From NCBI GenBank assembly GCA_964586655.1, contig CAZPGY010000020.1, positions 1-38,556 on the forward strand: a DNA stretch of 38,556 bases, in the 5' to 3' direction. The DNA is from JAJYSO01 sp964586655. Its GTDB lineage: Bacteria > Bacteroidota > Bacteroidia > Flavobacteriales > Flavobacteriaceae. The position numbers and the translations under genes are program-made. Below are positions 15,319 to 24,065 of the stretch, piece by piece (position 1 is the stretch's first letter; each line of letters opens with the position of its first letter). Below the pieces are notes generated by a model. It was given only the letters and a program-made list of their open reading frames with translations, was not told the origin of the DNA and did not search any database.

Positions 15319-16248
15319 ATGCAAGACCTTTTAGTAACTGAACACGTTACAAAATCATTTGGTGATTACACGGCCTTAAATGATTTTTCGGTTTCTATTC
15401 CCAAGCAGAGTATTTTTGGCCTTTTAGGGCCCAATGGTGCGGGAAAAACCACTTTTCTCCGCATTCTTAATCAAATTACCATGCCCGATTCAGGCACGGT
15501 GTACTTAGACGGGCAAAAGTTAAAACAAGCACACATCTCTCAAATCGGTTATCTCCCGGAGGAAAGAGGACTTTACAAATCGATGAAAGTGGGAGAACAA
15601 GCCACTTATTTGGCGCGTTTAAAAGGCCTGTCCAAACACGAAGCCAAGTCGCGTTTAAAACATTGGTTTGATAAATTTGAGATCAATGACTGGTGGGACA
15701 AAAAGATTCAGGAATTGTCTAAAGGCATGGCGCAGAAAATTCAATTTATTGTTACGGTTTTGCACCAGCCCAAACTGCTGATTTTTGACGAGCCCTTTAG
15801 TGGTTTTGATCCGGTAAATGCCAATTTAATTGGCAAGGAAATTTTGAAATTGCGCGACCAGGGCGCCACCGTCCTCTTCTCTACCCATCGCATGGAAAGT
15901 GTGGAGGAAATGTGTGATCATATTGCACTGATTAACAAATCTAACAAACTCCTCGACGGAGAAATCACCCAAATCAAACGGGATTACAAATCCAATACTT
16001 ATCGAGTGGGAATAGAAACAGAAGACGAAGCAAAGCTCCGTCAATTGTTGGAAGCCAAATTTGAGACCTCCCCTACGCAGTTTAAAAGCATTCACAACGA
16101 CCTCCAGCTGCAAATTAAAATAGCTGAAAACGATTCGCCCAATGATTTGCTGTCTTATTTGACACCTCATGGCAAGATCAATCATTTTGTTGAAGTGGTG
16201 CCGTCTATCAATGATATTTTCATAAAAACCGTTACCGAAAATGAATAA
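15319..16248 (+). CDS. ABC exporter ATP-binding protein
   Basis: A 309-residue ATPase with Walker A GPNGAGKTT (about 38-46), a Q-loop region (GYLPEERGLYKSMKV), the signature LSKGMAQK (about 136-143), Walker B LLIFDEP, and the switch histidine in FSTHRM. A C-terminal extension of about 90 residues after the core corresponds to the DUF4162 domain of NatA/Bcr-type exporter ATPases. It powers the permease encoded next; the two genes overlap by 8 bp (16241-16248), so translation is coupled. The substrate is not evident; NatAB-like sodium or drug/lipid export are possibilities only. Confidence 0.92.
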   Translation: MQDLLVTEHVTKSFGDYTALNDFSVSIPKQSIFGLLGPNGAGKTTFLRILNQITMPDSGTVYLDGQKLKQAHISQIGYLPEERGLYKSMKVGEQATYLARLKGLSKHEAKSRLKHWFDKFEINDWWDKKIQELSKGMAQKIQFIVTVLHQPKLLIFDEPFSGFDPVNANLIGKEILKLRDQGATVLFSTHRMESVEEMCDHIALINKSNKLLDGEITQIKRDYKSNTYRVGIETEDEAKLRQLLEAKFETSPTQFKSIHNDLQLQIKIAENDSPNDLLSYLTPHGKINHFVEVVPSINDIFIKTVTENE

Positions 16249-17542
16249 CCTCAAGCTCATCATAACCCGTGAATATTTAGCGCGGGTTCGCAACCGGTCT
16301 TTTGTACTTATGACTTTTTTGAGTCCGATTATCATGGTGGCTATGGTGTTGCTGATTGCTTATTTGAGTAATCTTAACAACAGCGAAACCAAACAGGTAG
16401 CCATTCATGATGAAACCGGAAAACTCATAGAGCAATTCCACACAAGTGAAAACGTAAAATTCATAGATTTTTCAGCATTGAGTTTGGCACAAGCTATTGA
16501 TTCGGCGCAACACGAAGAGTATACCGGTTTATTGGCCATTCCTTCAAGCACCGATATTACTTATTTAAAAAATAATATTCGCTTTTTTTCCAATGGCTCT
16601 CCCAATATGGATCTAATTAATCATATAGAGGGAGAACTCTCCGAATATTTTACAGACCAACAGTTGATTCAAAACAACATCAATTTAAAAAAGCTACAAG
16701 CTGCACAAACAAAGGTCAGCATTCAGTTGGAGAACTTTTCGGGTAAACAGACCTCTAAGATGTCTACCTATGTCAAAATGATTTTTGGCGGAGTGGCCGG
16801 TTATCTGTTGATGATGTTTATCATTATTTATGGCAATATGGTAATGCGCAGCGTAATCGAGGAAAAAACCAATCGAATTGTAGAAATCATTATCAGTTCG
16901 GTAAAACCCATTCACCTGATGATGGGAAAAATTTTGGGCTCCGTTATGGCAGGGATTACCCAATTTTTAATTTGGCTGGTCTTTGGTACAATTCTCTTAT
17001 TTGTAATTGGCGGAATTTTTAATGTAGATATGATGAGTACGCAGCACATCCCGGCTACTGCCGTTACCGACTCCGCTACACAAAACATGGTGCACAATAT
17101 TGTGATTGCCATCGCCAATCTGCCGTTGATAGAATTGGTGATTTGCTTTATTGTTTTCTTTATCGGCGGCTATTTTCTGTATAGTGCTATTTACGCCGCT
17201 ATTGGTGCGGCTGTAGACAATGAAACGGACACCCAGCAATTTATGTTTCCGGTCATTGTGCCACTGATGTTGGCCATTTATGTAGGATTCTTTTCCGTTA
17301 TCGGCAATCCCGACGGCGTAGTGCCCGTTATTTTTTCTTATATCCCGCTCACCTCTCCCATTGTCATGTTAATGCGAATTCCCTTTGGCGTACCCTGGTG
17401 GGAAATTGTGCTCTCCATGCTTATTTTAGCCGGTTCTATCTTGGCCGTTTCTTGGGTTGGTGCCAAAATTTATAGGGTAGGCATCCTGATGTATGGCAAA
17501 AAACCAAGTTATAAGGAGCTGGGAAAATGGTTAAAATATTAA
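16241..17542 (+). CDS. ABC-2 type exporter permease
   Basis: The 433-residue membrane protein has a first transmembrane segment at about 20-45 (SFVLMTFLSPIIMVAMVLLIAYL), a soluble extracytoplasmic loop of about 130 residues, then five to six membrane segments between about 180 and 425. This is the NatB/ABC-2 layout (DUF/ABC2_membrane_3 type). The segment MVMRSVIEEKTNRIVEIIISSVKP, just after the second membrane helix, is the conserved cytoplasmic coupling region of this group. Its start lies inside the ATPase gene, confirming a joint operon. The following reductase gene is 54 bp downstream and may be cotranscribed. Confidence 0.9.
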   Translation: MNNLKLIITREYLARVRNRSFVLMTFLSPIIMVAMVLLIAYLSNLNNSETKQVAIHDETGKLIEQFHTSENVKFIDFSALSLAQAIDSAQHEEYTGLLAIPSSTDITYLKNNIRFFSNGSPNMDLINHIEGELSEYFTDQQLIQNNINLKKLQAAQTKVSIQLENFSGKQTSKMSTYVKMIFGGVAGYLLMMFIIIYGNMVMRSVIEEKTNRIVEIIISSVKPIHLMMGKILGSVMAGITQFLIWLVFGTILLFVIGGIFNVDMMSTQHIPATAVTDSATQNMVHNIVIAIANLPLIELVICFIVFFIGGYFLYSAIYAAIGAAVDNETDTQQFMFPVIVPLMLAIYVGFFSVIGNPDGVVPVIFSYIPLTSPIVMLMRIPFGVPWWEIVLSMLILAGSILAVSWVGAKIYRVGILMYGKKPSYKELGKWLKY

Positions 17543-17596
17543 AACCATCATACATACTTCCCATTTTTTATGTATCTTGGTAAGAAACAGGAGGCA

Positions 17597-18553
17597 ATGA
17601 AAACCAAGACCATAGGAACGACCAAACTCAAAACCCCGCCCATTATGTTTGGGGGGAATGTCTTTGGGTGGACCTTGGATAAAAAGGCATCTTTCCGAAT
17701 GTTGGATATGTTATTTGAACGCGGATATACTTTTATAGACACTGCCAACACTTATGGTCGTAAAGTAGGACATTCAGAAAGCATTATCGGTGAATGGATG
17801 AAAAAACGAGGCAATCGTCACCAAATAAATCTGGCCACCAAAGCCGGGCGGGTTCATGAACAGCAAGCCGACGGCAAAGTGCGCAAAAGTGTCAACAATG
17901 CACGCACCTATTTGACAGACTGTGCGCATGAAAGCTTAAAACGTCTGCAAACCGATTATATCGATTTGTTTTATACTCATTTTGACGACAATTATACCCC
18001 GATGGCAGAAGTACTTGAAGCCTATTACAGACTTGTCCAGGACGGAAAAATTAAATATATCGGCGCCTCCAATCATTCTGATGTCAGGCTTAAACAAGCA
18101 TTGACACAAGCCAAAGGCACAAGCTTTCCAAAATATGAGGTTTTTCAAACCGAGTACAACCTGATGGAGCGCCGGGAATTTGAAAAGAAATTCAAAGAGA
18201 TTTGCTATGATTATCACGTGAGTGTAACCACTTATTTTTCATTGGCCAGTGGTTTCCTTACCGGGAAATACCGAAAAAAAGAAGACTTCATGGGAACCGC
18301 TCGGCAGGCATTGACCGAAAAATATTTGACCCCAAAAGGAAAGCGAGTTTTAGAGGTATTGGATGAGATTTCTGAAGAACACCATACCTCCAATGCAGCC
18401 GTTTCTCTGGCTTGGATTTTACATCGCCCACATATTACCGCCTGTATCGCCAGTGCAACAAAGGAAAGTCATTTGGATGCTTTTGACCAAGCCCTCGATT
18501 TAAAACTCTCCAAAAACGAAATCCACCGCCTCAATGAGGTTAGTGCTTATTAA
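17597..18553 (+). CDS. aldo/keto reductase
   Basis: The frame opens at 17570, but Met at 17597 is preceded by a strong AGGAGG (17587-17594 region), which fixes the start; such a perfect ribosome site is unusual in this window. The 318-residue protein is a TIM-barrel AKR with the catalytic tetrad Asp48 (FIDTANTYG), Tyr53, Lys82 (LATKAGR) and the His of FYTHFDD. The NADP-binding end (AWILHRPHITACIASATKESHLD) is intact. It should reduce aldehydes or ketones, or act on sugars; the substrate cannot be told from sequence. It resembles the YghZ/Tas-like AKR group with an early GGNVFGW. Confidence 0.9.
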   Translation: MKTKTIGTTKLKTPPIMFGGNVFGWTLDKKASFRMLDMLFERGYTFIDTANTYGRKVGHSESIIGEWMKKRGNRHQINLATKAGRVHEQQADGKVRKSVNNARTYLTDCAHESLKRLQTDYIDLFYTHFDDNYTPMAEVLEAYYRLVQDGKIKYIGASNHSDVRLKQALTQAKGTSFPKYEVFQTEYNLMERREFEKKFKEICYDYHVSVTTYFSLASGFLTGKYRKKEDFMGTARQALTEKYLTPKGKRVLEVLDEISEEHHTSNAAVSLAWILHRPHITACIASATKESHLDAFDQALDLKLSKNEIHRLNEVSAY

Positions 18554-18608
18554 TATCAATTGCCCCCACTTGTCATCATAACAAACGGAGGGAATAGATT
18601 TGTCAAAA

Positions 18609-20666
18609 TCACTCCGGATATTCTATTCGCAGGTGAAAAATATTATTCACTTTTCGCTTCAATACTTTTTTCACCACTTGAATTTCCTTTAGGGTGATAT
18701 CGGCATTTAAAAACTGTCCCTCTTCCAACTGCTTATCGATTATCTTATCGACAAATTTGTCTATAACTTGGACGGTAGGATTCTTTAAACTCTTACTGGC
18801 AGCTTCTACACTATCGCTCATCATCAAAATAGCCGTTTCTTTGCTAAAGGGACGCGGTCCGGGATATTGAAAATCCTCAATATTGACCTCTTCCCCACTT
18901 TCTTTAGCCGCCTCCAAAGCTTTTTTATAGAAATAGTACACCGTAGTAGTACCGTGATGGGTACGAATAAAATCAATAATTCGATCGGGCAGATTATTGT
19001 TTTTGGCCATTTCTATTCCATGGATAACATGATTGACAATAATTTCTGCACTTTCCCGAGGAGACAAGTCATCATGAGGATTGACAGAAGTTGTTTGATT
19101 TTCGGTGTAATAAGCCGGATTGGTCATTTTTCCAATATCGTGGTGTAAAGCGCCCACGCGAACAAGCATGGCATTGGCACCGATTTCATTGGCAGAAGCC
19201 TCAGCCAAATTGGCAACATTCAAACTGTGATGAAAGGTTCCCGGTGCTTTATTAGACAGTTTTTTCATCAATTTGGAGTTGGTATTAGACAACTCTAACA
19301 AAGACATATCTGAAACCAATCCGAAGATCTTTTCATAAGCATAAATCAAGGGCTGCACAAAAAGAGTAAGTATCCCGCTGATGACAAACATCAAAACGGT
19401 CATCATCTGGATTCCGCCAAAGCTTCCCTCTTGAATGATGGTAAAAGCAAAATAAGCAAACACATAAACCAAAGTAATCTTTCCCACCGAAGCAAACAAG
19501 TTGGCTCGTTTATAAAGCTCTGAAAAGCTAATGATAGTCACAATACCGGCCATAATCTGCAAAAACATATATTCATAGCTCAACGGAACCACAAAGCCCA
19601 AGATCAATACGGTAATAATGTGTACAAACAATCCCAATCGCGTATCAAAGAAGGCTTTTAAAGTGATGGGAAGCATACAAATAGGAACGGCATAAATATA
19701 ATTAGCATTAAATTTAAGCATCCCCACCGTCATCAATACCGCCAAAATAACGTTGAAAAAAACAAAAGTGACTTTTTTATTGTTCTCAAAAATATCATGG
19801 CAATATTTTTTCATGAACAACAACAGCATAAACAAGGCTAAAGCCACCAATAAAGCATAACCAATGACAATTATATAGTAATTAGAAGACTCCCAAAGCA
19901 TGGACTGATATTCCAATTTCAGAGATCGGAGTACCTGCAATTTTTGTCCGTCTATAACCTCACCTTTACTGATTATTCGCGTTCCCTGCGAAACGATTCC
20001 TTGGGTATAAGAAATGCTGTTTAATTTTTCTTGTAGGTCTTTCCGGGTGAGTTCTGCATTATAAAATACATTGGGTTGAACCACATCAAAAAACAGTTGC
20101 CGCAGGTCTATTCGATAAGCCTCAAGTCCGGCATTTTCTATTTGTCTTTCAAAAAAACTCCCCAGTTCCTTGGGCTTAAAAATACTTTTATAAACCACCT
20201 CTTCAGCTTTATTTCCCCTAATGAGATAAACAATCTGACTTTCGTTAAAGTGTTGCTGGGGAGATATAATGCCTCGATCATAAAGTGAATTGATCAGCTC
20301 TTTACTGAATTTGATTAATCTAAGTCCGTCTACATTTAAAATACTGTCATTAAACGTATTAGCAATCTCCTTATCAAGTTTTGCTTTAACCTCTTCAGCA
20401 ATCTCCATATTGTAGTCAAAAAAAGGAGTATGATTATTCTTTATCTTTTGCCGTTCGTGTTGAAGTTCCTTATCGCTCTTCCGTATAGCAAAATCAAAAG
20501 GCGCAAAAAGGGTTTGGTAATGCCAGGGTTTGCCTTTGGTCAATTCATACTTAAACTTGCTTCCTTTAGGAAACATATAAACAATCAGCACCGAAGTCAA
20601 TACAAACAGAAATATTTTGTATATCAGCGCCTGATTTTTAAAAATGTTATTCAAGAAATTCCGCAT
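18609..20666 (-). CDS. pgpH: 7TM-HD cyclic-di-AMP phosphodiesterase (PgpH type)
   Basis: The 685-residue protein has an N-terminal membrane segment (about 15-32), an extracytoplasmic 7TMR-HDED domain to about 260, seven membrane segments between about 263 and 445, and a C-terminal cytoplasmic HD domain. The HD site shows H479-H480 (TFHHSLNVANLAE), H508-H509-D510 (ALHHDIGK), and further conserved His/Asp (PHDDLSP, HVIHG, RTHHGT). Proteins of this arrangement hydrolyse cyclic di-AMP. The diadenylate cyclase is not in the window. It is encoded alone, divergent from the thiolase gene. The enzyme activity is by family; Bacteroidota members are less studied than the Listeria protein. Confidence 0.9.
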   Translation of the reverse strand: MRNFLNNIFKNQALIYKIFLFVLTSVLIVYMFPKGSKFKYELTKGKPWHYQTLFAPFDFAIRKSDKELQHERQKIKNNHTPFFDYNMEIAEEVKAKLDKEIANTFNDSILNVDGLRLIKFSKELINSLYDRGIISPQQHFNESQIVYLIRGNKAEEVVYKSIFKPKELGSFFERQIENAGLEAYRIDLRQLFFDVVQPNVFYNAELTRKDLQEKLNSISYTQGIVSQGTRIISKGEVIDGQKLQVLRSLKLEYQSMLWESSNYYIIVIGYALLVALALFMLLLFMKKYCHDIFENNKKVTFVFFNVILAVLMTVGMLKFNANYIYAVPICMLPITLKAFFDTRLGLFVHIITVLILGFVVPLSYEYMFLQIMAGIVTIISFSELYKRANLFASVGKITLVYVFAYFAFTIIQEGSFGGIQMMTVLMFVISGILTLFVQPLIYAYEKIFGLVSDMSLLELSNTNSKLMKKLSNKAPGTFHHSLNVANLAEASANEIGANAMLVRVGALHHDIGKMTNPAYYTENQTTSVNPHDDLSPRESAEIIVNHVIHGIEMAKNNNLPDRIIDFIRTHHGTTTVYYFYKKALEAAKESGEEVNIEDFQYPGPRPFSKETAILMMSDSVEAASKSLKNPTVQVIDKFVDKIIDKQLEEGQFLNADITLKEIQVVKKVLKRKVNNIFHLRIEYPE

Positions 20667-20779
20667 AGACTGTTTGTGTCTGTCAAAAATAGTAAAAAAT
20701 AAAGGGTAAATAACAAAGCACTTCCTATTCTTTAATTATTTCCTTAAATTCGCACAACTTATAAAAATAAAGAGACATT

Positions 20780-21958
20780 ATGAAAGAAGTTGTAATTGTT
20801 AGTGCTGCCCGCACGCCCATTGGCAGTTTCATGGGCAGCCTTTCTACTGTCCCGGCTCCAAAATTGGGAAGTGTAGCCATCAAAGGGGCTTTAGAAAAAA
20901 TAAACCTTAAACCCGAATTGGTTCAAGAAGTATTAATGGGAAATGTGGTGCAAGCCGGTGAAGGCCAAGCCCCTGCTCGTCAAGCGGCCTTGGGAGCCGG
21001 TATTCCCAATCATATTCCTTGCACCACCGTCAATAAAGTATGCGCAAGCGGCATGAAAGCCATGATTTTTGCTGCACAATCCATTGCTTTGGGAGACAGT
21101 GACATTGTTGTTGCCGGCGGAATGGAAAACATGAGTCAAATTCCGCATTATTATCACGCCAGAAAAGGCAAGAAATTAGGCAACGGCCAATTAGAAGACG
21201 GCATGCTCAAAGACGGACTTGTTGACGCTTATGACAATCAACACATGGGCACCTGTAGCGACTTATGTGCCAGTGAAAACGATTTTTCTCGTGAAGACGT
21301 AGATGCTTTTGCCATCCAGTCATACCAACGCTCAAAAGAAGCTTGGGAGGCCGGAAAGTTTAAAGAAGAAGTCGTTCCCGTCGAAGTTCCTCAACGCAAA
21401 GGAGACCCCATACTTGTGAACGAAGATGAAGAGTATAAAAACATCAAATTGGACAAGGTTCCCAAACTGCGTGCAGTCTTTACCAAAGACGGCTCCACCA
21501 CTGCTGCCAACGCCTCTACCATCAACGATGGTGCCGCTGCCGTGGTTATGATGAGTAAAGAAAAAGCCGAAGAACTGGGCTTGGAAATATTGGCTACAAT
21601 CACCAGCTATGCCGATGCCGCACAAGAACCAAAATGGTTTACCACCACCCCGGCCAAAGCCGTAGAAAAAGCCCTGAAAAAATCAAACCTGTCTACCACA
21701 GACATAGATTTCTTTGAGCTTAATGAAGCATTCTCCGTGGTGGGATTGGCCAATATCAAATTGTTGGGAATCGATGGAGAAAAAGTGAACGTAAACGGAG
21801 GAGCTGTTTCGTTGGGACACCCCTTGGGCTGCTCCGGAGCGAGAATCATGATCACCCTGATGAACGTTCTCAAACAAAACAAAGGAAAACTGGGCGCTGC
21901 CGGAATTTGTAATGGCGGTGGCGGGGCTTCTGCCATGGTTATTGAAAACCACCAGTAG
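20780..21958 (+). CDS. acetyl-CoA C-acetyltransferase (thiolase)
   Basis: A 392-residue thiolase. Cys88 in VNKVCASGMKA is the acyl-binding nucleophile; His347 in GHPLGCSGAR and Cys377 in ICNGGGGASA complete the active site. AARTPIGSFMGSLS at the N-terminus and NEAFSVVGL also fit. It condenses two acetyl-CoA to acetoacetyl-CoA or does the reverse; biosynthetic AtoB/PhaA-type action is likely, while the longer-chain FadA role is less likely because no FadB partner is adjacent. TAAATTCG at about 20749 may be its -7 element. The NlpC/P60 gene follows after 25 bp and may share the transcript. Confidence 0.93.
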   Translation: MKEVVIVSAARTPIGSFMGSLSTVPAPKLGSVAIKGALEKINLKPELVQEVLMGNVVQAGEGQAPARQAALGAGIPNHIPCTTVNKVCASGMKAMIFAAQSIALGDSDIVVAGGMENMSQIPHYYHARKGKKLGNGQLEDGMLKDGLVDAYDNQHMGTCSDLCASENDFSREDVDAFAIQSYQRSKEAWEAGKFKEEVVPVEVPQRKGDPILVNEDEEYKNIKLDKVPKLRAVFTKDGSTTAANASTINDGAAAVVMMSKEKAEELGLEILATITSYADAAQEPKWFTTTPAKAVEKALKKSNLSTTDIDFFELNEAFSVVGLANIKLLGIDGEKVNVNGGAVSLGHPLGCSGARIMITLMNVLKQNKGKLGAAGICNGGGGASAMVIENHQ

Positions 21959-21983
21959 TTTTTATCAAATTTAAAACGTTCAA

Positions 21984-22736
21984 ATGCAATACGGAATCTG
22001 TCCCCTCAATTGTGTCCCCGTAAGAAAAGAGCCACAAGATATCAGTGAAATGGTTACACAGCTCCTCTTTGGCGACCACTTTCAAATTTTAGAGAAAAAA
22101 GGAAACTGGGTTAGAATCCGTATTGTATTTGATTTTTATGAAGGCTGGATAGACCATAAACAATACCACTCCATCACCGCAGAAGAATATTCAACCTATA
22201 CTAAAGAAGACGATATATACCTCACTGATTTAGTTGATTTTGCGATTGACAAAAGCAACGAGCTAACCCCTTTGAGTATCGGCGCAAACCTCAAAGCAAA
22301 TTCACTGCTGAACCTGCACACCGAAGGGGCATCCAGCAACGAAAAAATTGATAAATCTAAATTTATCAGTCTTGCTTCCAATTATTTAAATGCTCCCTAT
22401 TTATGGGGCGGAAAAACTCCTTTTGGTATTGATTGCAGCGGCTTGACCCAAATGGTGTACAAAATTGCCGGTTATCAGCTTTTTAGAGATGCTGCGCAAC
22501 AATCTCGACAAGGAGAAGCCCTGAGTTTTATAGAAGAAAGCGAACCCGGAGATTTGGCGTTTTTTGACAATGAAGAAGGACAAATCACTCATGTTGGCAT
22601 TATGATGCAGAACAATTACATCATCCATGCCCATGGGAAAGTTCGTATAGACCGCTTGGATCACACCGGAATTTTCAATACCAATCTTCGCACCCACACG
22701 CACAAATTACGCGTTATCAAACGCATCGTTGCTTGA
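21984..22736 (+). CDS. NlpC/P60 cell-wall endopeptidase with SH3-like region
   Basis: The 250-residue protein starts with MQYGICPLNCVPVRKEP, a beta-rich bacterial SH3-like region (residues about 1-110) as in YkfC-type gamma-D-glutamyl-L-diamino acid peptidases. Residues about 128-245 are NlpC/P60: catalytic Cys151 in GIDCSGL, His203 in THVGIM and a third polar residue at His215/His217 (IIHAHGK). No signal peptide is visible, so it could act on cytoplasmic muropeptides imported for recycling rather than on the intact wall. Its start lies 25 bp after the thiolase gene. A short stem (TTCCC/GGGAA, 22762-22775) follows but lacks a T run. Confidence 0.9.
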   Translation: MQYGICPLNCVPVRKEPQDISEMVTQLLFGDHFQILEKKGNWVRIRIVFDFYEGWIDHKQYHSITAEEYSTYTKEDDIYLTDLVDFAIDKSNELTPLSIGANLKANSLLNLHTEGASSNEKIDKSKFISLASNYLNAPYLWGGKTPFGIDCSGLTQMVYKIAGYQLFRDAAQQSRQGEALSFIEESEPGDLAFFDNEEGQITHVGIMMQNNYIIHAHGKVRIDRLDHTGIFNTNLRTHTHKLRVIKRIVA

Positions 22737-22872
22737 TTCTTCCTGTATAAAAAAATCATTGTTCCCGATTGGGAAAGTATCCTTGAATTCGAGTAGTGCT
22801 TTATCATTTATTATAAAAACCTATTCGATTGCATATGCGAATGACAAGGAAAATCTATCGAATTTTGGTTTT

Positions 22873-24000
22873 TTAGTGTTCAAAGAGTGCTTCCTGATAA
22901 ACGTCTTCATAGTAAGGGACAATGCGGTTCATGGAGAATTTATCGGCTACTTTTTTAGCGTTTATTTTAAAGGATTGGAGGCGTTGTTCGTCTGCCAAAA
23001 TATAACAAGCATTTTTGGCCATTTCTTCCACGGCTCCCACCGGGCTCAAGTAGCCGGAAACGCCTTGCTCATTTACTTCCGGCAGGCCACCAACATTAGA
23101 GGAAATAACCGGAACGCCATTGACCATGGCTTCAAGAGCAGCCAAGCCAAAGCTCTCTGATTCGGAAGGGAGCAAAAACAAATCGGAGAGGCAAAGAATT
23201 TTATCCACCTCATTACTGGCGCCCATAAAAAGGACATTTTCTCGGATTCCCAATTCACGCGCCAAATCCTTGGCCAAATCTACGTCCGGGCCCTCACCAA
23301 CCAAGATCAATTTAGCTTTCATTTGTCGGTGAATTCCATTAAAAACCTTCACTACATCATCAATGCGCTTCACTTTTCTGAAATTGCTGATGTGGGTAAT
23401 AATTTTCTCGTCGTCTTTCGCTATTGCTCGGCGTTCACAATCTATTTTAGGATTTTGGCGCTTTGTGATATTAATAAAATTAGGAATAACCTTAATTTCC
23501 TTATCGATATCAAAAAGCTCAAGAGTATCTTTCTTAAGACTTTCTGACACAGAAGTGACCACATCACTTTTATTGATACTGAAGGTCACCGCCGGTTTAT
23601 AAAAAGGATGATTTCCTACTAAGGTAATATCGGTACCGTGCAGCGTGGTTACCATGGGAATAAAAATTCCTTCCTCTCTAAGCATTTCTTTGGCCATATG
23701 GCCGGCATAAGCATGTGGAATGGCATAATGTACATGCAAGACCTCAATTTTATGCTTTTTGACCATGTTGACCAATTTACTGGACAAGGCCAATTCATAA
23801 GGCTGGTATAAAAAAAGCGGATATTCGGGCACACTGACCTCGTGAAAATGAATATTGGAAGACAGTTGGGCCAAACGAACGGGTTGTTTATAAGTGATAA
23901 AATGGACTTCGTGTCCGCGTTTAGACAATTCCATTCCCAGTTCCGTGGCCACCACCCCGCTGCCACCAAAAGTAGGGTAACAAACAATTCCTATTTTCAT
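22873..24000 (-). CDS. bshA: N-acetyl-alpha-D-glucosaminyl L-malate synthase
   Basis: A 375-residue GT4 glycosyltransferase that joins UDP-GlcNAc to L-malate, the first step of bacillithiol synthesis. It opens with MKIGIVCYPTFGGSGVVATELG, the BshA hallmark, followed by GHEVHFIT. HGTDITLVGNHPFYKP is the donor-side motif and LPSESESFGLAALEAMVNGVPVI is the C-terminal E-x7-E motif of GT4 enzymes. The length matches BshA. It is last in a minus-strand series after the NagZ/beta-lactamase fusion (65-bp gap). bshB and bshC are not in this window. Bacillithiol is the main low-molecular-weight thiol in many Bacteroidota, so this links to redox control with oxyR further along. Confidence 0.95.
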   Translation of the reverse strand: MKIGIVCYPTFGGSGVVATELGMELSKRGHEVHFITYKQPVRLAQLSSNIHFHEVSVPEYPLFLYQPYELALSSKLVNMVKKHKIEVLHVHYAIPHAYAGHMAKEMLREEGIFIPMVTTLHGTDITLVGNHPFYKPAVTFSINKSDVVTSVSESLKKDTLELFDIDKEIKVIPNFINITKRQNPKIDCERRAIAKDDEKIITHISNFRKVKRIDDVVKVFNGIHRQMKAKLILVGEGPDVDLAKDLARELGIRENVLFMGASNEVDKILCLSDLFLLPSESESFGLAALEAMVNGVPVISSNVGGLPEVNEQGVSGYLSPVGAVEEMAKNACYILADEQRLQSFKINAKKVADKFSMNRIVPYYEDVYQEALFEH

Positions 24001-24065
24001 AACCGCATATAAATTTGTTGCACAAAAATACGTCTTTCAAGAAGTCTTTCAGTCGAATTAAAGAC

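Noticed and set aside
22762..22775. TTCCC/GGGAA hairpin after the NlpC/P60 gene as a terminator
   Set aside because: The stem is five pairs with no following T run on either strand.
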